This document shows, one piece after another, positions 35,739-45,647 of a DNA stretch of 60,372 nucleotides. Where the stretch lies: NCBI GenBank assembly GCA_021794575.1, contig JAJYQO010000067.1:1-60372 (forward strand), given 5' to 3'. Made by a program: the position numbers and the translations under genes. This DNA comes from Pseudomonadota bacterium. GTDB lineage: Bacteria > Pseudomonadota > Gammaproteobacteria > Xanthomonadales > Rhodanobacteraceae. How positions within the stretch are numbered: position 1 is the first letter of the stretch; every line of letters starts with the position of its first letter. The notes under the pieces were generated by a model. That model did not search any database. It worked only from the letters and a program-made list of their open reading frames with translations, and was not told where the DNA came from.

Positions 35739-37274
35739 TCAGCCGGGCGCAGTCAGCAAGCTGTGGCCGGTCATGGCGACGGGCAGCGGCAAACGCATCA
35801 GCTCGAGCACGGTGGGCGCCAAGTCACGCAGCGCGCCGCCCGCGCGCAGACCATGGGCGGCGGCGCCCACGTACAGCAGCGGCACCGGGCCGACGGTGTG
35901 CTGGGTGTGCGGCCGGCCATCGGCATCGCGCATCTGCTCGAGGTTGCCGTGGTCGGCGGTAATCAGCAGCGCGCCGCCGGAAGCCTGGATCGCCGCCACG
36001 ATGCGGCCGAGCGCGGCATCGACCGCTTCGGCGGCCTTGATCGCCGCCTCCAGCTTGCCGCTGTGCCCGACCATGTCACCGTTGGCGATGTTGCAGACGA
36101 TGAAGTCGAAACCGCCGCGCGCGATGGCGTCGACCAGCTTGTCGGTCAATTCCGGCAGGCTCATCTCCGGCTTGAGGTCATAGGTGGCCACCTTGGGACT
36201 GGGCACCAGGATGCGCTGTTCGCCGGCCAGCGGTTCCTCGCGGCCGCCGGAAAAAAAGAAGGTGACGTGGGCGTATTTTTCGGTCTCGGCGATGCGCAAC
36301 TGCCTGCGGCCATGCTGCGCGATCACCTCGCCCAGCGTGTCGCGCAGATCCTCGGGCAGGTAGGCCACCGCCGTGGCCGGCAGGTCGTCGGCGTACGGCG
36401 TCAGCGTGACGAACGCGGACAGCTTGGGCCGGTGTGCGATCGCGAATCCCTTGAAAGCCGGATCGATGAAGGCGCGACTGAGCTGACGCGCGCGGTCGGC
36501 ACGGAAGTTCATGAATATCACCGCATCGCCATCGCGCACGCCAGTCGCCGTGCCGATCACCGTGGGCGCCACGAACTCATCGTCCTCGCCGCGCGCGTAG
36601 GCGGCGTCCAACGCGGCCAGCGCGTCGTCGGCATGCACGCCTTCGGCGACGACCAGGGTCTGCCAGGCGCGCTGCACGCGCTCCCAGCGCTGGTCGCGGT
36701 CCATGGCCCAATAGCGCCCGCCGATGCTGGCGATGCCGGCACCTGCCGTGCGATTGCACAGCGCGATCAGCTGCTCGAGCGAAGCGCGCGCGCTGCGCGG
36801 CGGCGTGTCGCGACCATCCAGAAAGGCATGCACCGCGATGCGCGGCACGCCCTGCGCGGCGGCCAGCCGGATCATCGCGAAGATGTGTGCCTCGTGACTG
36901 TGCACGCCGCCCGGGCTGAGCAGGCCCAGCACGTGCAGCGTGCCGCTGCCGCCCTTGGCCGCCGCGCAGGCTTGCAGCAGAGCAGCGTTGCGGCCGAAGG
37001 CGCCGGATTCGATCTCGCAGTCGATGCGGGTCAGCTCCTGGTAGACCACGCGGCCGGCGCCGATGTTCATGTGTCCGACCTCGGAGTTGCCCATCTGCCC
37101 GTCGGGCAGGCCGACGGCCAGACCATGCGTGTCGATGCGCGTGTGCGGGTGTTCGGCCAGCAGTCGATTCCAGTTGGGCATGTGCGCCTGGGCGATGGCG
37201 TTGTCGGCGCGTTCGGCGCGTTCGCCCCAGCCATCGAGGATCAGCAACAGGACGGGTTTTGGCGTTCGGACCAT
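35739..37274 (-). CDS. gpmI: 2,3-bisphosphoglycerate-independent phosphoglycerate mutase
   Basis: 511 residues from ATG 37274, the usual length. LLLILDGWGERA carries the first metal-binding Asp, and GQMGNSEVGHMNIGAG has the phosphorylated Ser64. Further metal ligands lie in VCNIANGDMVGHSG, which is typical, and ITADHGN. The enzyme interconverts 3- and 2-phosphoglycerate in glycolysis using two manganese ions. I preferred ATG 37274 to a start six codons earlier because the canonical protein begins close to it. Transcription runs away from the GDSL gene; no cofactor-dependent GpmA is visible in the window. Confidence 0.97.
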   Translation of the reverse strand: MVRTPKPVLLLILDGWGERAERADNAIAQAHMPNWNRLLAEHPHTRIDTHGLAVGLPDGQMGNSEVGHMNIGAGRVVYQELTRIDCEIESGAFGRNAALLQACAAAKGGSGTLHVLGLLSPGGVHSHEAHIFAMIRLAAAQGVPRIAVHAFLDGRDTPPRSARASLEQLIALCNRTAGAGIASIGGRYWAMDRDQRWERVQRAWQTLVVAEGVHADDALAALDAAYARGEDDEFVAPTVIGTATGVRDGDAVIFMNFRADRARQLSRAFIDPAFKGFAIAHRPKLSAFVTLTPYADDLPATAVAYLPEDLRDTLGEVIAQHGRRQLRIAETEKYAHVTFFFSGGREEPLAGEQRILVPSPKVATYDLKPEMSLPELTDKLVDAIARGGFDFIVCNIANGDMVGHSGKLEAAIKAAEAVDAALGRIVAAIQASGGALLITADHGNLEQMRDADGRPHTQHTVGPVPLLYVGAAAHGLRAGGALRDLAPTVLELMRLPLPVAMTGHSLLTAPG

Positions 37275-37375
37275 GGCGAGTGCGGGTTCCACTGTGAAGC
37301 CGCGATGCTAGCAGCCATGCCGCAGCGCGCCCGCATACATGCAAACGTCGATCGCCCGCAAGCCCGCTGCGCGGC

Positions 37376-38164
37376 TCACAGCGCGCAGTGGCCATCCAGC
37401 GGCGCGGTTTCGGCTCGGACCAGCGTCTGCGCGGAGAGTGCCTTATGCACCTGGTCGGCAGGGAACACGATGTCGACCCAGGGATTGTCGCCGCGCGCGT
37501 CGCTGAGATTGCTGGGACCCCGGTAGTCGAGTAGGCGATGGTCGGCCAGACGGTAGCGCACGTCCACGTGCGGCAACAGGAAGGCGAACCAATCCTCCGG
37601 CTTCAGTCGGAAGGTGACGCTGCCGGCAGGCGCGGCTTTGGCGTTGTCGATGCGCTGCACGGTGAAACCCATCCACTCGCGCCGGCTGGGCACCAGAAAC
37701 CGCACTCTTCGCGTCTTGCCGGTCAGCAGCGCATCCCAGTGCTGCTGCACATAGGCGTTGAAGCCGGCATCAATGATCGCCTGCGCGGGCAACGGCAACT
37801 GCTCTTCGTGCACGGTCGCGTCACTGCCGGCACGGAAGCTGAGCGCGATGCCTCCGGCACTGCGCCGCACCTGCACCTGCTGGCCTTTGGCGCCATCGCG
37901 CAGGCGGAAGTCGGGCGTGGCCGGATCATCGACGACGCGCAGGTGCTTGCGCGCGAACGCGCTGCCGTCGGGGCAGCGGTACACAACCAGACGCCGCGCT
38001 TGGCCATCGCGGGTCCAGATCAGATGCTGCTCGCGATACAGCAGCTTGCCGGCGCGGTCGTAGGCATTGCCGGTGTAGCCGTGCAGATCATGTACCGACT
38101 GCTGGGCCTGCGCGACAGTGCAGGACAGTACAAACAAGGCCAAGGCGAGCAGGCGGATACGCAT
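37376..38164 (-). CDS. Exported protein of unknown function
   Basis: 262 residues. A clear signal peptide (MRIRLLALALFVLSCTVAQA, cleavage at AQA-QQ) points to the periplasm or outside. The mature part is mainly beta-strands with no cofactor or catalytic motif I recognise; there are two Cys, one in YRCPDGSAF and one at the very C-terminus (DGHCAL). It looks like a single compact domain: DRAGKLLYREQHLIW near the start and DNPWVDIVFPADQVHKAL near the end. It follows the SDR gene on the same strand with a 56 bp gap and may be cotranscribed with it. Function is not known. Confidence 0.65.
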   Translation of the reverse strand: MRIRLLALALFVLSCTVAQAQQSVHDLHGYTGNAYDRAGKLLYREQHLIWTRDGQARRLVVYRCPDGSAFARKHLRVVDDPATPDFRLRDGAKGQQVQVRRSAGGIALSFRAGSDATVHEEQLPLPAQAIIDAGFNAYVQQHWDALLTGKTRRVRFLVPSRREWMGFTVQRIDNAKAAPAGSVTFRLKPEDWFAFLLPHVDVRYRLADHRLLDYRGPSNLSDARGDNPWVDIVFPADQVHKALSAQTLVRAETAPLDGHCAL

Positions 38165-38220
38165 GCCCGCAAACTGGCCGGTCGCGCGTCAATCGCGCGT
38201 GAGCGCGCCACACCCGCGGC

Positions 38221-38916
<696 letters not shown>

Positions 38917-39100
38917 GGTCGGCTCCAAGGTGGAATCGATCACATGCTACCCGCCGCGCACAGTGCCGAAGCACGGCGTGGCGGCAGCGCTGTCTCATCG
39001 CGTCGCCTGACTTCCGGCACCCATCCACTGGCACATGCCGTCGGCGCGAGCCGCCGGGCATGGTTTGCGCACGCGCGGCGCCCGCAGCCTGGAGATCTCC

Positions 39101-41953
39101 ATGAAAGCCCTGTTTCCGATGCTGCTGGCCGCTCTGCTGCTGGCCGGTGCGACCTCCGCGCGTGGCGACACCACGCCGCCGACCGGCGTGCCGCGCCTGC
39201 ACTACACGCGCATGCTGCTGCCCAACGGATTGACGCTGATCGTGCATGAGGATCACAAGGCGCCGGTGGTGGCGGTCAGCGTCTGGTACCACGTCGGCTC
39301 GAAGAACGAGCCGGCCGCGCGTAGCGGTTTCGCGCATCTGTTCGAGCATCTGATGTTCCAAGGCTCCGAGCATCACCGCGACGAATACTTCCGACCCTTC
39401 GAACTGGCCGGCGCCACCGACCAGAACGGCACCACCTGGCTGGACCGCACCAACTACTTCCAGACCGTGCCCAGCACTGCGCTGGACATGGCGCTGTGGA
39501 TGGAATCCGATCGCATGGGGCATCTGCTCGGCGCGATCGAACAGGCGCAGCTCGACGAGCAGCGCGGCGTGGTGCAGAACGAGAAACGCCAGGGCGAGAA
39601 CCAGCCCTACGGCCGCGTGTTCACCCTGCTGCAGGCCCACGCCTTCCCGGCCAACCACCCTTACCACCACACCACCATCGGCTCGATGACCGATCTCAAC
39701 GCCGCCGCGCTGGACGACGTGAAGAACTGGTTCCGCGAGTACTACGGGGCCGCCAACGCCACCGTGGTGCTGGCCGGCGACATCACCCCGGCGCAGGCGC
39801 GCGAGAAGGTGCTGCGCTACTTCGGTGACATCGGCCCCGGTCCGCGCCTCAGTCGTCCGCGGCCATGGACGGCGGCACGCACGATATCCACGCGCGCCGT
39901 ATTCCCCGACAAGGTGCCGCAGGTGCGCATCTACCGCGAGTGGAACGCGCCCGGCCTCGCGGATGCCGACGCCACGCTGCTGGATCTGGCCAGCACCGGA
40001 CTGGGCGGCGGCAAGACCTCGCGCCTGTACCAGCGCCTGGTGTACCGGGACCAGTTGGCCGACAGCGTCAGCATGGGAGTGATGCCCTTCGAGCTGGCCT
40101 CGATGGTGCTGCTGCAGGTCAGCGTGCGCCAGGGCGCCGATCCGGCCAGGGTCGAAGCGGCCATCGACGATGAGCTGCGCGCGTTCCTGGCCGACGGCCC
40201 GAGCCGCGACGAACTCGACCGCGCGCGCACCGGTGCGCGCGCCGACTTCATCCGCGGCATCGAGAAGGTGGGCGGCTTCGGCGGTCAGGCCACCGTGCTG
40301 GCCGAAGGCCAGGTCTATCGCGGCAATCCGCTGGCCTACCTGGATGATTTCCGCGTGATGCAGGCGGCCACCCCGCAAAGCGTGCGCGCCGCCGCGCGGC
40401 GCTGGCTGGCGCGCGGTGATTTCACGCTGCGGGTGCAACCGGATGACGACGTCACCGCCAGCGACGCCGCCTACGCCGCGCTGCAGAAGGGCCTGCCCGC
40501 ACACGCCGCTGCGCCGGCGCTCAAACCCGACGCACCGGTGCAGTGGCGCAGTGTGGCCAGCGGCGTCGATCGCAGCCACGGCGTGCCCGCGGTCGGGCGG
40601 TTTCCCGATCTGCGCTTTCCCGCGCTGGAACACGCGCGGCTGCGCAACGGCATCCCGGTGCTGCTGGCTCGGCGCGGCGCCGTGCCGGTGGTCAACATCG
40701 AGTTGATGTTTGACGGCGGTTACGCCAGCGATCCGGCGGCCGGCCAGCCCGGCCGTGCGGCGTTCACCATGGGCATGCTCGACGAGGGCACCACCACGCT
40801 CGATTCAGTGGCCCTCGCCAAACGCCTCGAGCAACTGGGCGCGCAACTGTCCGCGTCGGCATCGCTGGATATTTCCACGGCGTACCTGTCGGCGCTCAAG
40901 GACCGGCTCGCGCCGTCGCTGGCACTGCTGGCCGACGTGGTGCGGCAGCCGGCATTCCGCACCGCCGACATCGAACGCCTGCGCCAGCAGTGGCTGGCCG
41001 GCATCGCGCAGGAAAAAGCGCAGCCGGCGGGCCTGGCGCTGCGCATCCTGCCCCCGCTGCTGTACGGCAAAGGCCATCCCTACGCCATCCCGTTCAGCGG
41101 CAACGGCGATGCAGCCACGATCAAGGCCTTGACCGCCGCCGATCTGCGCGCCTACCACACGGCGGTGGTGCGCCCCGACAACATGCGGATCCTGGTTGCC
41201 GGCGACACCACGCTGACCGAGATCCTGCCGCGGCTCGAGGCCGCCTTCGGCGCCTGGAAGGCGCCGGCCACGCCGCTCCCGACGTTAACCGTGCCCGAGG
41301 TTCCCGCACCCGAGACCGCGCGCGTGCTGCTGATGGACCGCGCGGGCGCGCCGCAGTCGCTGATCCTGGCCGGCCTGCTGGCGCCGCCCACCGGCGGCCC
41401 GGACGAACTGGCCATCGACGTCATGAACGAGGTCTTCGGCGGCGGCTTCACTTCGCGCCTGAACATGAACCTGCGCGAGGACAAGCACTGGAGCTACGGC
41501 GCGCGCACTCTGCTGCGCGACGCTCGCGGCCAGCGCCCGTTCCTGGCCTATGCACCGGTGCAGACCGACAAGACCGCCGAATCGCTGGCGGAGATCCTGC
41601 GCGAGTCGCAGGCGCTGATCGGCGCCCAGCCGCCCAGTCGCGAGGAAATCGCCAAGGTCAAGCAGAGCGAGGTGCGCAAGCTGCCCGGCACCTACGAAAG
41701 CGCGCGCGCCGTGCTGGCGGCGATGTCGGACATCGTGCAGTACCGGCGCCCGGATGACTATGTGCAGCGACTGCGGGCGCGTATGGACACGCTCACCGAC
41801 GCGCAGGTGCGGGCAGCGGCGCGCACGGTGTTGCGCCCCGGCCGCTACACCTGGGTGGTGGTGGGCGATCTCGACAGGATCGAGCAACCGATCCGCGCGC
41901 TCGACCTGGGAACGGTGCAGGTGATCGACAGTGACGGCAACATGTTGCGCTGA
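39101..41953 (+). CDS. M16-family zinc metallopeptidase, fused two-domain form
   Basis: 950 residues with a signal peptide (MKALFPMLLAALLLAGATSA). The N-terminal half has the inverted zinc motif HLFEH (His79, Glu82, His83) with a third ligand Glu near residue 161 in VVQNEKRQG. The C-terminal half has no zinc motif but keeps the Arg-Tyr substrate pair in MNLREDKHWSYGA. Both halves of the usual heterodimer are therefore in one chain, as in pitrilysin-like and PqqL-like enzymes. It probably degrades peptides in the periplasm or at the outer membrane. ATG 39101 is preceded by GGAG at about eight bases. Confidence 0.93.
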   Translation: MKALFPMLLAALLLAGATSARGDTTPPTGVPRLHYTRMLLPNGLTLIVHEDHKAPVVAVSVWYHVGSKNEPAARSGFAHLFEHLMFQGSEHHRDEYFRPFELAGATDQNGTTWLDRTNYFQTVPSTALDMALWMESDRMGHLLGAIEQAQLDEQRGVVQNEKRQGENQPYGRVFTLLQAHAFPANHPYHHTTIGSMTDLNAAALDDVKNWFREYYGAANATVVLAGDITPAQAREKVLRYFGDIGPGPRLSRPRPWTAARTISTRAVFPDKVPQVRIYREWNAPGLADADATLLDLASTGLGGGKTSRLYQRLVYRDQLADSVSMGVMPFELASMVLLQVSVRQGADPARVEAAIDDELRAFLADGPSRDELDRARTGARADFIRGIEKVGGFGGQATVLAEGQVYRGNPLAYLDDFRVMQAATPQSVRAAARRWLARGDFTLRVQPDDDVTASDAAYAALQKGLPAHAAAPALKPDAPVQWRSVASGVDRSHGVPAVGRFPDLRFPALEHARLRNGIPVLLARRGAVPVVNIELMFDGGYASDPAAGQPGRAAFTMGMLDEGTTTLDSVALAKRLEQLGAQLSASASLDISTAYLSALKDRLAPSLALLADVVRQPAFRTADIERLRQQWLAGIAQEKAQPAGLALRILPPLLYGKGHPYAIPFSGNGDAATIKALTAADLRAYHTAVVRPDNMRILVAGDTTLTEILPRLEAAFGAWKAPATPLPTLTVPEVPAPETARVLLMDRAGAPQSLILAGLLAPPTGGPDELAIDVMNEVFGGGFTSRLNMNLREDKHWSYGARTLLRDARGQRPFLAYAPVQTDKTAESLAEILRESQALIGAQPPSREEIAKVKQSEVRKLPGTYESARAVLAAMSDIVQYRRPDDYVQRLRARMDTLTDAQVRAAARTVLRPGRYTWVVVGDLDRIEQPIRALDLGTVQVIDSDGNMLR

Positions 41954-42100
41954 GCCGCAGCGGCGCATGAACGCGCGCGCGCCGCGGCTGCCGCGGCGCC
42001 GGCGCAGTGGGTATGCTTGCCGGGCGGATCGCTCTGCCCGCTTTCCCGCGGCGGCGCGATGCCCTGCGACACGGCCCCACAGCCCCGACCGGAACCGACC

Positions 42101-42649
42101 ATGCGCATCCAGCACCCGCCTCGCCTCGTTGTTCCCGTGATCGCCGTCCTGCTGCTGGCCGGTTGCTCGAGCATGGAAGTGCACCTTAGCCCGAGCGGCC
42201 GCCAGGTGCGTGCCGCCTACGTCGATAGCGTCGCAAGCTGCCAGCAGGTGGGCACCGTCACGGTCTCGGTTACCGACCACGTCGGGCCGTTCGCGCGCGG
42301 CAACCTCAGCGTGCGCGACAATCTCGAGGTGCTGGCGCGCAATGCCGGAGCCGGGCTGGGCGCCAACACGGTCAAGCCGCTGGGCCCACCGGTCGACGGG
42401 CAGCAGCCATGGGGCGCCTACCGCTGCCCACCCGGTCCGCTGCCGCGCGCGGTCGGCACCGCCGCTGCCGCCACGCCGGCCAGCGCAGCATCCGCAGCGC
42501 CGCAGCTACAGCCGGTCGAACCCGCGCAGACCGCGCCGCTGCGCACCGAGCCGCTGCAGGTACAGCCGGTATCGCCCAATCCCGCGCCGGCGGCCACTGC
42601 GCCCTGGCCTGCCGGCAGCGGCAGCGTGCCGCCGCCCGGCGGCGGCTGA
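42101..42649 (+). CDS. DUF4156 lipoprotein with a proline-rich tail
   Basis: 182 residues. The signal peptide ends with the lipobox LLLAGC. The domain VRAAYVDSVASCQQVGTVTV ... NLEVLARNAGAGLGANTV matches DUF4156, a small outer-membrane lipoprotein fold with a conserved C-x-x-V-G. From about residue 115 onward the protein is low complexity, made of Ala, Pro and Gln, and ends in PPPGGG, suggesting a periplasmic spacer or wall-contact tail. Function is unknown. An ATG in frame 14 codons upstream lacks the signal peptide at the right place, so I use 42101. Confidence 0.78.
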   Translation: MRIQHPPRLVVPVIAVLLLAGCSSMEVHLSPSGRQVRAAYVDSVASCQQVGTVTVSVTDHVGPFARGNLSVRDNLEVLARNAGAGLGANTVKPLGPPVDGQQPWGAYRCPPGPLPRAVGTAAAATPASAASAAPQLQPVEPAQTAPLRTEPLQVQPVSPNPAPAATAPWPAGSGSVPPPGGG

Positions 42650-42692
42650 GGCGCGCGGCACGGGCACCGCGGGCGGCCCGGCGATCCCGGCT

Positions 42693-42902
42693 TCAGGCGT
42701 CCAGATCCGGGATCAGCTTGTTCTCCAGATAACCGATCATGTCTTTCAGCCGCAGCTTGCGCTTTTTCATGCGCGCCAGCGCGAACTGGTCGGCCTGCGG
42801 ATCGTGCTGCAGGCGCGCGATCAGCAGGTCGAGGTCGCGGTGCTCGGCGCGCAGCGCCGCCAGCTCGCGGGCAATGCTCGAGGGATCGGCATAATTGGTC
42901 AT
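42693..42902 (-). CDS. YdcH-family (DUF465) small protein
   Basis: 69 residues, helical and charged, with RELAALRAEHRDLDLLIARLQ at the start and DQFALARMKKRKLRLKDMIG toward the end. This is the DUF465/YdcH family found in most Proteobacteria; it is too short to be an enzyme and has no proven role. It is convergent with the DUF4156 gene and divergent from ttcA, both with gaps of about 40-100 bp. Confidence 0.88.
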   Translation of the reverse strand: MTNYADPSSIARELAALRAEHRDLDLLIARLQHDPQADQFALARMKKRKLRLKDMIGYLENKLIPDLDA

Positions 42903-43004
42903 GTCCGGTGCGGCCAGTGTAGCGTCCCGTGCCGGCCTCGAAGCGGCGTGACGCGGCGCTAGAATGTGCGGTCATCATGCACGGTGCCGTGCCGCCAGTC
43001 CGCC

Positions 43005-43862
43005 ATGCCCGACCCCCGCAAACGCGAGCACGAAACCCAGCGCCTGGCCAAGCGGATGCGCCACCAGGTCGGTCAGGCCATCGCCGATTTCAACATGATC
43101 GAAGACGGCGACCGGGTGATGGTGTGCCTCTCCGGCGGCAAGGACTCGCACACGCTGCTCGACGTGCTGCTGTCGCTGCAGCGCGCGGCGCCGGTGCGCT
43201 TCGAGATCGAGGCCGTCAACCTCGACCAGAAACAACCGGGCTTCCCCACGCACGTGCTGCCCGAGTACCTGGCCGCACGCGGCGTGCCCTACCGCATCCT
43301 CGAGCAGGACACCTACAGCGTGGTCAAGCGCGTGGTGCCGGAAGGCAAGACGCAGTGCGGGCTGTGCTCGCGCCTGCGCCGTGGCGCGCTGTACCGCTAC
43401 GCGGCCGAGGCCGGCTTCACCAAGATCGCGCTGGGCCACCACCGCGACGACATCATCGCCACGTTTTTCCTCAACCTGTTCTTTCACGCCAGTCTCAAGG
43501 CCATGCCGCCCAAACTGCGCTCGGACGACGGCCGCCACATCGTGATCCGCCCGCTGGCCTACGTGGCCGAGGCCGAGATCGCCGCCTATGCCAAGGCGCG
43601 CGCGTTTCCCATCATCCCGTGCACGCTGTGCGGCGCGCAGGAGAACCTGCAGCGCAAACAGGTGCGGCAGATGATGGATGCTTGGGAGTGCGCGCATCCG
43701 GGCCGGCTGGAAACCATTTTCCGCGCGCTGGGCACGGTTGCGCCCTCGCAGTTGGCCGACCGCGCGCTGTTCGATTTCGCCGGGCTGGGCGCGCGTGGTG
43801 CCGCGCTGGACGCGCACGTCTGGCTGGCCGGCACGCCGCAGCCGGCCGACAGCGCCGCCTGA
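43005..43862 (+). CDS. ttcA: tRNA 2-thiocytidine(32) synthetase
   Basis: 285 residues. The PP-loop ATPase motif is VCLSGGKDS. The two CxxC pairs that bind an iron-sulfur cluster are CGLC and CTLC, separated by about 100 residues, and GHHRDD is the conserved loop. The enzyme puts a thio group on C32 of several tRNAs. The start is ATG 43005, which gives the usual short N-terminus; the frame continues a further 13 codons upstream with no conservation. rdgC follows 54 bp downstream. Confidence 0.96.
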   Translation: MPDPRKREHETQRLAKRMRHQVGQAIADFNMIEDGDRVMVCLSGGKDSHTLLDVLLSLQRAAPVRFEIEAVNLDQKQPGFPTHVLPEYLAARGVPYRILEQDTYSVVKRVVPEGKTQCGLCSRLRRGALYRYAAEAGFTKIALGHHRDDIIATFFLNLFFHASLKAMPPKLRSDDGRHIVIRPLAYVAEAEIAAYAKARAFPIIPCTLCGAQENLQRKQVRQMMDAWECAHPGRLETIFRALGTVAPSQLADRALFDFAGLGARGAALDAHVWLAGTPQPADSAA

Positions 43863-43916
43863 GCGCCTCCCTCACCCTCCGCAGCCACGCTGCCCGCTCC
43901 AATTCATGGATGCCGC

Positions 43917-44834
43917 ATGTTCTTCCGCAACCTCACGCTGTTCCGTTTTTCGCCGGCCGTGGCCGCCGCGCTGGTCGACCTGGAAACCGCACTGGACAGC
44001 CATCGCCTGCGCCCCTGCGGTCCGCTGGAGCTGGCCACGCGCGGCTTCGTGTCGCCGCTGGGCCGAACGCAAGGTGCGCTGACCCACACCGTGCAGGGCT
44101 GCGTGCTGTTCAGCGCCGGCACCGAGGACAAGCTGCTGCCGGCGGCGGTGGTCAACGCCGAACTGGGACGGCGCCTCCAGGCGCGCGCTGAGGAACTGGG
44201 CCATCCGGTAGGCGGCCGCGAGCGCAGGCGCATGAAGCAGGCGCTGTTCGACGAACTGCTGCCGCGCGCCTTCGCGCGGCCCTCGCGCCTGCCGGGCTAC
44301 CTGGATCCGGCGCAGGGCTGGGCGGTGCTGGACACCGGCAGCCGCAAGGCCGCCGAGACCGCCCTCAGCGGACTGCGCGAGGCGCTGGGCAGCTTCCCGG
44401 CGCTGCCGCTAGCGCCGGAACGCGCGCCGCGCCTGGTGATGACCGAGTGGCTCACCGGCAAAGAACTGCCCGAGGGCCTCGAGCTGGGCGATGAGTGCGA
44501 GCTGCGCGAGGCCAGCGGCAACGCCGGGGCCATCGCGCGCTGCCGGCGTCAGGCACTGGACGCCGAGGAGGTGCGGGAGCACTTGCGCGCCGGCAAGCAG
44601 GTGGCGCAGTTGGGGCTGGTGTTCGACAGCCGCATCGGCTTCGTGCTGGGCGAGGATCTGGTGCTGCGCAAGCTGAAGTTCCTCGACGTGGTGCAGGAGG
44701 AACTGGACAGTCAGGCGCCGGACTCCGCCGAGGCCGAGCTGGACGCGCGATTTGCGCTGATGGCACTTGAACTTCGCCGGCTGTTCGCGAAACTGCACGT
44801 GTGGTTCGGCTTGCCCCGGCCGCAGGACGCCTGA
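43917..44834 (+). CDS. rdgC: Recombination-associated protein RdgC
   Basis: 305 residues, normal length. The N-terminus MFFRNLTLFRF and the segments GPLELATRGFVSPLG and FDELLPRAF are conserved in RdgC. The protein forms a DNA-encircling ring dimer that restrains RecA. The gene lies between ttcA and a metallopeptidase gene on the same strand. Nothing in it looks unusual. Confidence 0.95.
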   Translation: MFFRNLTLFRFSPAVAAALVDLETALDSHRLRPCGPLELATRGFVSPLGRTQGALTHTVQGCVLFSAGTEDKLLPAAVVNAELGRRLQARAEELGHPVGGRERRRMKQALFDELLPRAFARPSRLPGYLDPAQGWAVLDTGSRKAAETALSGLREALGSFPALPLAPERAPRLVMTEWLTGKELPEGLELGDECELREASGNAGAIARCRRQALDAEEVREHLRAGKQVAQLGLVFDSRIGFVLGEDLVLRKLKFLDVVQEELDSQAPDSAEAELDARFALMALELRRLFAKLHVWFGLPRPQDA

Positions 44835-44860
44835 GCCTGCGCCGGAGCGCGGAGAGCGCG

Positions 44861-45625
44861 ATGCCGGCAGTGTTGCGGGACTGGTTCGAGGTGGAAACCG
44901 ACGCCGGCGTATTGCGCCTGCGCCGCACCGTGCACCCGCGCGCGCGGCGGCTGCGCTTGAGCGTGGATGCCGCCGGCGCGCGTCTGACCTGGCCGCCCGG
45001 CACGCAGCCGGTGCAGGCGCAGCGCTTCGTGCGCCAGCATGCCGCATGGTTGCGCCGGAAGCTGGATGAACTGCAACTGCCGCAGGTGCCGCGCACGCTG
45101 CGCGTGGGCCAGCCCGATCACCTGCCGCTGCGCGGCCAGAGCCTGCACCTGCGCTGGCGCGAGGGCCGCTTTCCCGCGCTGCTGCAGGGCAGCGACGGCG
45201 TGCAACTGCAACTGCCGGCGCACAGCGCACGACCGCTGCTGCTGGCGCAGCGCCTGCTGCGCGGCTTTCTGGAAGCCGAGCTGCGCCGCGATGCCGCGCG
45301 CGCGCTGAACCGGCTGGTACCGCGTCTGGGGCTGGCGCCGACCGCGCTGAAGGTGCGTCCGCTGAAAAGCCTGTGGGGCAGCCTGGACACGCGCGACTGC
45401 ATCACCCTGGATCTGGCGCTGGCGCTGGCGCCGCCCGCGGTGGCGCATTACGTGCTGGCCCACGAACTGGCGCACCTGCGCGTGCGCAATCACAGCACGC
45501 GCTTCTGGGCGCAGGTACGTCTGTTGGATGCGGACAGCGAGGACCAGCGCGCCTGGCTACGCGTGCACGGCGCACAACTCAAGCTGGAATTGCTGCGCCT
45601 GATCGGCGCACCGGTTGCGGCCTGA
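44861..45625 (+). CDS. YgjP-like (M48/DUF45) metallopeptidase
   Basis: 254 residues. The zinc motif HELAH (201-205) is followed by a third His (His211) in RNHSTRFW, as in the YgjP/DUF45 family. LKSLWGSLDTRDCITLDLAL is the conserved segment before it. The family has a WSS1-like protease fold; its natural substrates are unknown. The start at 44861 has GGAGAGCG just upstream. It follows rdgC with a 26 bp gap and is probably in the same transcript. Confidence 0.85.
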   Translation: MPAVLRDWFEVETDAGVLRLRRTVHPRARRLRLSVDAAGARLTWPPGTQPVQAQRFVRQHAAWLRRKLDELQLPQVPRTLRVGQPDHLPLRGQSLHLRWREGRFPALLQGSDGVQLQLPAHSARPLLLAQRLLRGFLEAELRRDAARALNRLVPRLGLAPTALKVRPLKSLWGSLDTRDCITLDLALALAPPAVAHYVLAHELAHLRVRNHSTRFWAQVRLLDADSEDQRAWLRVHGAQLKLELLRLIGAPVAA

Positions 45626-45647
45626 TCGCCAGCGCCAGGTGGCGGCT

